Assembly (NCBI GenBank): GCA_021464415.1
Contig: CM038467.1
Coordinates: forward strand, 21,360,011-21,424,010
Direction: 5' to 3'
DNA length: 64,000 nucleotides
From: Lonicera japonica
Lineage: Eukaryota; Streptophyta; Magnoliopsida; Dipsacales; Caprifoliaceae
Every line of letters starts with the position of its first letter. Position 1 is the first letter of the stretch. Shown piece after piece: positions 57,801 through 64,000 of this stretch. Below the pieces are notes generated by a model. That model saw only the letters and a program-made list of their open reading frames with translations. It was not told the origin of the DNA and did no database searches. Position numbers and translations under genes: made by a program.

Positions 57801-58384
57801 CATGGCAAGGTGAGGCTTTACACGATAAAATGACACGAATTGGCACCAAGTGAGCAATGGGTCAAGGGTCTCCAGGTTCGGGGCTCTAACAAGTTGACCC
57901 GTTTGACACGATTAAGTAATGGAACAGCGACAGTCCCATTTTATATAAGTTACACATGCTCTATAATATCTCTTAATATGTTCAGCTCTTAGATAAGGAC
58001 TCTCTTAATATTAGACGCATGGAGTATTGTTAGTTTAATCGAAGATTACCATTATATAATGCTCTTGAGCATAATTTGTGTACTATGTTCATGGTTTTGA
58101 ATTCGTGTTAATACTTTCAGGTAGAAGAATTTTTCTCAGTGAAAAATAACAGAACAAATGTTGAAACACGTCTTGTGAATGAGCACCTGTACAAGGTCCT
58201 AGAGGGTTCAAGTTTGCGTATATTGGATATAACCCACATGAGCGAGTACAGAGCGGACGCTCATCCTTCCTCAGCTGGTGGAAAGAAACACGATGATTGC
58301 ATGCACTGGTGCTTACCCGGAATCACCGATACTTGGAATGACTTGCTCATTTCTCATCTTAACAAATTGAAGGTTAGGAATTAA
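54848..58384 (+). CDS. Trichome birefringence-like protein (TBL12/13 type), probable polysaccharide O-acetyltransferase
   Basis: Six exons, 54848-55280, 56336-56513, 56622-56762, 56905-57025, 57498-57632 and 58121-58384, give 423 residues. A basic N-terminus and one hydrophobic segment (about 22-47) predict a type II Golgi protein. The TBL domain starts at about 71 with CEYSDGKWIYD; the PC-esterase part has GFVGDSLNRN (G148, D149, S150) and the DxxH motif in DDCMHWCLPG (D395, H398). TBL proteins O-acetylate xylan, mannan or pectin; the polymer here is unknown, and TBL12/13 similarity is from recall. Intron 5 starts GC (CAAGAG|GCAAGT at 57632/57633) and ends TTTCAG, a GC-AG intron. A MITE lies in intron 1. 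An alternative last exon is discussed separately. Confidence 0.92.
55350..55707. mobile_element. MITE-like element in TBL intron 1
   Basis: Left GGTCTGTTTGATAAAAAGT and right (complement) ACATGCCGTTTGATAAAAA with TTGGAAAA inside form imperfect inverted ends about 355 bp apart. The tips recall Harbinger-type MITEs, but no clear TWA duplication is found. Confidence 0.5.
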
Positions 58385-61300
58385 AACTTTTATTATACTA
58401 GCTCTACGTTGAAATTGGTACCCTTTAGGGTGTGTTTGATAACTTGCATGAAAACGAATTGGAGTTTAAGAAATTGTTTTGGATGGAAAGATCTTCCATA
58501 GGAAACAAAACCTTAGGGCGGAGGCGCTTTCTGAATACATGGAAAATGAGAAAAATAGGCTAAACCTGTAAACCAAGTTGTACCATGGAAAACTATGCAA
58601 TCAACCACTAAACATAGAAAACATAAAATTTTAAACATTTTCTATGTAAAATCTCTTAGAATACGTAGTTTGGGTTGGGAATTTGGGATTGATCATGTCC
58701 TGGTTTTATGAGCTTAAGATTTACTAGTTTATGTTTTATTGGTTTTGTAGTAACCATTCTTTATTCAAATAGACTGTACCATCCCCAATCATGAGATTAT
58801 TACTCTTGGTGTGCGTGTATTTAACTCAACTCATACGGGCACATTTGAAATGGTCCGGAGTTAAATTTTTGTATAATCATAATGTATAACTGTTCGTATT
58901 TTGTAGAGTCAAGGTCATGTTACAATTCGCTTAGCTGGGTATGATGAGTTGGTTGAGCACGTTAGTGATATGAATCTGTTGCTTAACTCATGGCTCGTGC
59001 TATATGAAACTTTGGCTGGTATTCGTAATCGACGGTTAAGAATTTCTAGCTACAGATATAGGAAAATAAGCCAAAGTAAAATTATATTTCGCCAAAGAAA
59101 ATAATGCATTAATGTATTATACATTATGCTAATACGTTGTATGTGTGCTTATAGATTATAGATATGACGTTACTAGTTATTATCACATAGCAGGCTGAGA
59201 TCTTAGGCATCATCATATATACGAATCTTTCTAATAGATGCAGTTGAATTCATAAAGTACCAGTTCTCTGTTACTAGCATACACTGTATGCATTTAATTT
59301 GAAGAAAATAGCTAACCAAAAGTGATAATTAGTGCAGTGGTTAGACATATGCTTATTGTTGTGAACTCAAATCCCATATGAAAAAAGAAGATGACTATGC
59401 AACCCGATTTTTAGCGTGTTCCTCTCATTAGTTCATAACATTAACTTTCTTAGTAGTAGGGTGTGTTTAATGCATCGAGGCCGGATAAGATTATTTAATC
59501 TTAGGCGGGCTTCATAACATAATCTCCTCCTGTGGTGGGATAAGAGGTCCTTGTAAGATACATGATCCATTTTAATATCTGATCTTGACCAATACTAGAC
59601 ATTAGATATGATAACTTTACCCTATCCTCTCTTTTTATTCTGCACGTTAAACACGTAAGGGTTTAAATACTATTGCAAACATATTTTTCATTAAAAAAAA
59701 AGATTATGGGGGTAAATTTGAAAATGAAAAATACGAGAGTTTCAACAGCCGTTGAAATTCTTGCAGACTTTGTATATAATATGAAAAGATGGAAAAAAGA
59801 AGAAGGAATGCCCAATTAGATAAAATTCACCCGGGTATCAGGGGAGATGGTAGCTTAATCTTTACCTTGTCTAAGGGCATAATTACAGGCTTAAATTAAT
59901 GCCCTGAACGGCCTTTAATTGCGCCCTACTGAAATTAAAAAAGAATATGCTTTTATTAATGAATTACATTTCGTCAAACTTTATGTCTGCTTAATAAAAG
60001 TTCTCTACTTATCTCTTTACCTATCACCATCACTCACATGCTCTCTTTCATTAGTAAACAAAAGGATTCAAAAGTCATGGTTCAATGTTTTAGGATAGAA
60101 ATATTTCGCAATGCGCATTCCAAAAGAATTTTGCCCTTGGAAGTTTCATTACGAAGCTGTTAGGCTTAAATTTTTTATGGTCATATTAACGTATATCTTA
60201 AAAACACATTTTAACCTCTATATAAATACATGCACTAAATTTGGTACAATTAATTTTGTTTTTCTATTTATAGTATCTCTAACATAGGTTCTCCTCTAAA
60301 TGACACAGCCTAAGTTAAAATTTTAGGGTCATTCTACCTACAAGGCATTGACCTTACAAATTCAACCCCCCACCCCACCCCACAAAAAAAAATTGTTATA
60401 AACAAGACCCACAATATCCTTACATTAACAAAATAGTGGTCTTAGGTTTGCTTGCTTTGATACCGTATATAACTACCCAAGTTCTCTCTTAAATGATCAA
60501 CTCAAGTTGTAAGTTAGGATTATTGTATTACATAATGCTACCGACGTGAGATAAGTAGTAGTATATGTAAACATCTTCGGATCTTGATTAAAATGATGAC
60601 AGTCCAAAAGATCTGTCTAGTGGAAACTCCACTTGAGCCATCGAGACAACCTTCCTTCACTCTTGCGAGTCATTAAAGGAAAGAAAGTAATAACAAATAT
60701 ATGTATTTAATCAGTAGGTTGAGTATAAGAACGGGAACATTTACACCCTTTAATAAATTCTTTAGTGTTGTTATTTTATCAATTCAACGGTTGGATATAA
60801 CATTTTTATTGTGCTTCGCATACGTACATGGAAAGCAGCAAATTAATTTAGTTTCATTAAACATTCAATCAGTGTTTTAACTTTTTAAAAATTATGACGC
60901 ATAAATAGAAATAATGATAAAGCATTCTACTGCCCAGTAAATTTAATTTTTTGTAAGGGTATGACTGTTACCATTTTATGTAAATTCTCTTAACACTTCA
61001 AAATTTATCACAAATGCAATAAGTGTCCCTCACAAATAAAAAAATGTCCTAAAAATCATATTTGAGTGTTAGAAGATTCGCATGGAGGCTAATAGGGATA
61101 CCAATAATTGTTTCATATAACAAATATATTGCTGAATTACAGATATGTGGAAATCCTTCTTAAAACTTCACAATCTCCTTTAACTCGAATACTCATGTAT
61201 CTGTCACCGATCGTACTAAAAAAAAAAAACTATATTTTTTCCACACTTAAACAAGAGCATTAGAAATAATATGAAATAATTATGTCAAAAATTTAACACA

Positions 61301-62328
61301 AATATCACACTGATTTGTTCACTGAATGTAACTGTTCTCATCCTGAACATGATAAAGATGCCCTCTCGATCTTCTGCTCCATTTGTTTGGATTAGAGTTC
61401 AATATTCTTTTTTATAATGTCTTGAATTTAGAATTTTCGGTTCTTAACTTGGAGTATAATATATACACCACTTATCTAGATAATAAATATGTTTTGTTTT
61501 TAATTATTAATTATATTAAAATACTAAATCATTAAAAAAAAAAATATAACTAGTAAACACGAATGCAAATAAAACCCGTGAACGATAATATGGCCTAATT
61601 ATATTATTATGTTCAAACTTTAAAGATTAAGGATGTTTATATATCGTACGTATATGCTTGTGTCATTGTCCCATGAATTTCAAGTCATGGTATATTCTAG
61701 AATTGTTGTTGTTATTATTATTTGTATTATTATGCATGTGAACCTCTTTCGCTTTCTATACCCCTAACGTATTATTTGTTTGTTTAGTTAGTTTTTGCCT
61801 TTGTGGGAATTTGGACGTTTGTTGAATTCATAGATTGTTTGTGTAAATCCATAGAGAACAAATACATGTAACACATCTATTTATTTTCAAGATTTATCGT
61901 CCTTTTCAATTATTTTTGTTGTGATATGTCTTCACATTTATATTGAAATGAGACTAATCAACGCTCGAAACTGGTTGCCCTAACTACAAATGTTTCTAGC
62001 AAAAATCGAATTCTTATAGTGCAAAAACAATTTACTCACATAATACAAGTATTAAAACTAGCTCGTTTTTAGAATGCTAGAATATTTTTTAGAATAGAAA
62101 TAATAAGCCATTTTTTAAATACAATATAAAATTTGTATTAATTGGAAGATGGGTGTGGTGCGTCACTGGGTTGCCCTGATTAATGGGGTAGCTTATGAAG
62201 AAACTTGAATATATTAATTGAAACCGAATAACCATGGCTTGTGCTGAGGTCCCACCTTCCACTTTTATATCACTTGCCCCTTCCAAAAGAAAAACCATTT
62301 TAATTTGTAATTATGGTGCAACACTCTC
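58385..62328. other. Gene-free region between TBL and PR-1
   Basis: 58906-59104 is an open stretch preceded by TTTTGTAG that could be an alternative TBL exon. 59458-59620 is a MITE-like block related to 9440-9625. The rest is AT-rich with no supported gene or RNA. Confidence 0.5.
59458..59620. repeat. MITE-like repeat related to the MADS-intron repeat
   Basis: Starts GGGTGTGTTTAATGCATCG and ends near CCAATACTAGACATTAGATA. It shares the GGCCGGATAAGATTATTTAAT-like core with 9440-9625. Boundaries are uncertain. Confidence 0.4.
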
Positions 62329-62336
62329 TATATATA
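62329..62336 (+). promoter_or_regulatory. TATA box of the PR-1 gene
   Basis: TATATATA (in CTCTATATATACC) lies 71 bp upstream of the ATG, giving a predicted leader of about 40 nt. Confidence 0.6.
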
Positions 62337-62399
62337 CCATGTCCACATGCAATCACCTAAACCATATGCTCCATTTCACTTTTAGAGAAAAAAGCTGAA

Positions 62400-62894
62400 A
62401 TGAAGCCATCTAAGTTGTTATCAGTACTAGCCATTATTTACTTCATCTCCTTGACCCTAAACTCTCACCTCTCTCTGGCCCAAAACTCCCCAAAAGACTT
62501 TCTTTATGCCCACAACAAGGCTCGTGCCCAAGTTGGGGTCCAACCCCTCACTTGGAACAACACCATAGCTGCCTATGCCCAAGGATATGCAACCCACCGG
62601 CTCGGAAATTGCGAAATGGAGCATTCGCAAGGGCCCTATGGTGAAAACCTAGCCGAAGGCTATGGCGACCAGTTCACGGCCATGGATGCTGTTAACATGT
62701 GGGTTGGAGAGAAGCCGAACTACGACTATAATTCTAATTCATGTGTGGGCGATGAGTGTTTGCATTATACTCAAGTTGTTTGGGGCGATTCGGTTCATCT
62801 TGGTTGTGCTAGACTGAAGTGTCATAATGGTTGGTGGTTTGTTATTTGTAGCTATGATCCGCCGGGTAATTATGAGGGCGAACGCCCTTATTGA
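62400..62894 (+). CDS. PR1: Pathogenesis-related protein 1 (PR-1, CAP superfamily)
   Basis: An intronless frame of 164 residues, the normal PR-1 length. Residues 1-27 are a secretion signal (hydrophobic LLSVLAIIYFISLTL, ending SLAQ). The mature CAP domain has DFLYAHNKAR, GPYGENLAEG, the signature HYTQVVW (122-128) and six cysteines (71, 115, 120, 136, 141, 150), which form the three disulfides of the family. The C-terminus CSYD-PPGNYEGERPY contains the cleavage context CNYx/PxGN of the CAPE peptides, so an 11-residue peptide (154-164) could be released. PR-1 proteins are secreted, bind sterols and are induced by salicylic acid in many plants; nothing in the promoter proves induction here. A TATA box precedes it and no defect is seen. 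Confidence 0.95.
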   Translation: MKPSKLLSVLAIIYFISLTLNSHLSLAQNSPKDFLYAHNKARAQVGVQPLTWNNTIAAYAQGYATHRLGNCEMEHSQGPYGENLAEGYGDQFTAMDAVNMWVGEKPNYDYNSNSCVGDECLHYTQVVWGDSVHLGCARLKCHNGWWFVICSYDPPGNYEGERPY

Positions 62895-63860
62895 AGGAAA
62901 TTAATTATATGCAGTATATTTGTGTTTCTATTAGTTTATGAAATGGTTGAAATGTTCTTAAAACTGTATTTCTACGCAAAAATTAAACGAGACACATATT
63001 AATGGAGCTGATCCATGTGGAAGTTACATATGTAATGGCATGCCTTTGTGCTTATTTCTTTGGGTAAATGCTCGTTAATATATATATATATATTAAATAT
63101 TCACGTGAACATAAGCTATGATTACTCAAACTACAATCGAATATTTGACGAACATTAAAGTGATGTGGGCTCACAAAAAGTAGTTTCTCTTTACAATAGA
63201 AACATGCATGGAAGCAGGCAAAAATACAAGCGGTGGCTTCTAAAAAAGAATCTCAGCAGTATTCTTATTTAGTTCGTGTTTTTGTTCGGTTTTAGAATTT
63301 AAAATAATAATTTATATAAAAATTTGAATTTTATCAACTTATAATTTAATTTCGTGACATGAATATAATTATGAAAGACTCATAATATTAATTTACCAAT
63401 TTAAGATTTAAAGAATAAACACGAACTTAACTCAAATAAACACTAATGTAACGGTAAGTATCGAGTACATAAAAGAATGTGCGAATATACTTTGATTATA
63501 TGGAACGAATGAAATCAAATTCTACTAATGATGAGAAACATATAAATTTAGAATATTTTTATGAAAAAAGAAAGTGTAATTACTTATCAAACATGCCTTA
63601 ACGTTTTTTGTTTTTTAAATTTTTATATAGATTTAATGAAAGCTATTTTTTTTATTTTTTTCATACAATTATTATAGATCCGGGTGGTTCGAACAATGGC
63701 CTAAGGCACAGCTAGTGTTTGTCTAACTGACAAATAATTTCATTGGTTGACTATTGGGTTAGAGTTATTTTTGAACCAGAAAAATTATAGGCTAGGTCTC
63801 AAGAAATTGATACTCGATTTAATTAGTATCAGTTTCTTAGATCCTATGGGATTGGCCTAA
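62895..63860. other. 3' flank of PR-1, no gene seen
   Basis: AT-rich 3' flank; an (AT)n run is near 63078-63096. No coding frame or structured RNA recognised. Confidence 0.5.
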
Positions 63861-64000
63861 TTAGGGGTGTGCACAAACTGAACCGGAACGAATGGACCGA
63901 CCGGACCAAACCGAAATATAGAGATTTTTTCGATTTTATAAATACAACGGTCCGGTTCGGTCCGAAATTTAATGGACCGATACTATTCGGTCTGGTCTTT
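63861..64000. repeat. hAT-like repeat cut by the window end
   Basis: Begins TTAGGGGTGTGCACAAAC, a tip common in plant hAT-type MITEs, followed by multiple CCGGACCAAACCGAA / TTCGGTCCGGTTC inverted motifs. The right end is outside the window. Confidence 0.45.

Noticed and set aside
1..64000. tRNA, rRNA or organelle-derived insertions
   Set aside because: No cloverleaf-type A/B box pairs, rRNA core motifs or GC-rich organellar blocks were recognised by eye; a tRNA or rRNA covariance scan was not possible here.

Overview
The window looks like nuclear DNA of a flowering plant, most likely a eudicot. It is AT-rich, its genes carry AT-rich GT-AG introns, and the gene families are plant families. 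I cannot name the species.

Layout. 1-5457 is the right part of a CACTA (En/Spm-type) transposon with a broken TnpA-like gene. 6054-6980 is a small decayed LTR element and 7396-7875 a Tourist-like MITE. A type I (M-alpha) MADS-box gene lies at 8420-10045. A gene-free, repeat-rich stretch follows, holding a 695-bp non-autonomous MULE at 10460-11154.

16874-27531 is a complete 10,658-bp Mutator-like element (MULE) with a perfect 9-bp target duplication (TATAAATAT). It carries two convergent genes whose reading frames splice together without a break: a MURA transposase (3 exons, 709 aa) and a ULP1/C48 cysteine peptidase-like protein (8 exons, 837 aa). Every long non-coding space in the element (transposase intron 1, the gap between the two 3' ends, two peptidase introns, and the inferred 5' UTR intron) is packed with a short palindromic iteron, ACTGCAA(N8)TTGCAGT. 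The small MULE at 10.5 kb is built from the same ends and the same iteron. This is the most unusual structure here.

The right half is ordinary gene space on both strands: ERG28 sterol scaffold (28650-30851, +), an acidic single-pass membrane protein (31758-33008, -), a DUF21/CBS membrane protein with 11 coding exons (35795-41695, -) holding an RTE-type retrotransposon fragment in its first intron, a CGR2/CGR3-type Golgi pectin methyltransferase (48700-51099, +), a trichome-birefringence-like (TBL12/13-type) protein with a GC-AG intron (54848-58384, +), and an intronless PR-1 gene with a C-terminal CAPE-type peptide (62400-62894, +). MITEs and foldback elements are scattered between and inside these genes; one at 46211-46661 also has a perfect 9-bp target duplication.

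The cellular genes do not form a pathway. CGR and TBL both act on cell-wall polysaccharides in the Golgi, but their proximity is probably chance. Exon boundaries were read by eye from splice sites and frame continuity; family assignments come from recalled motifs, not from a database search.
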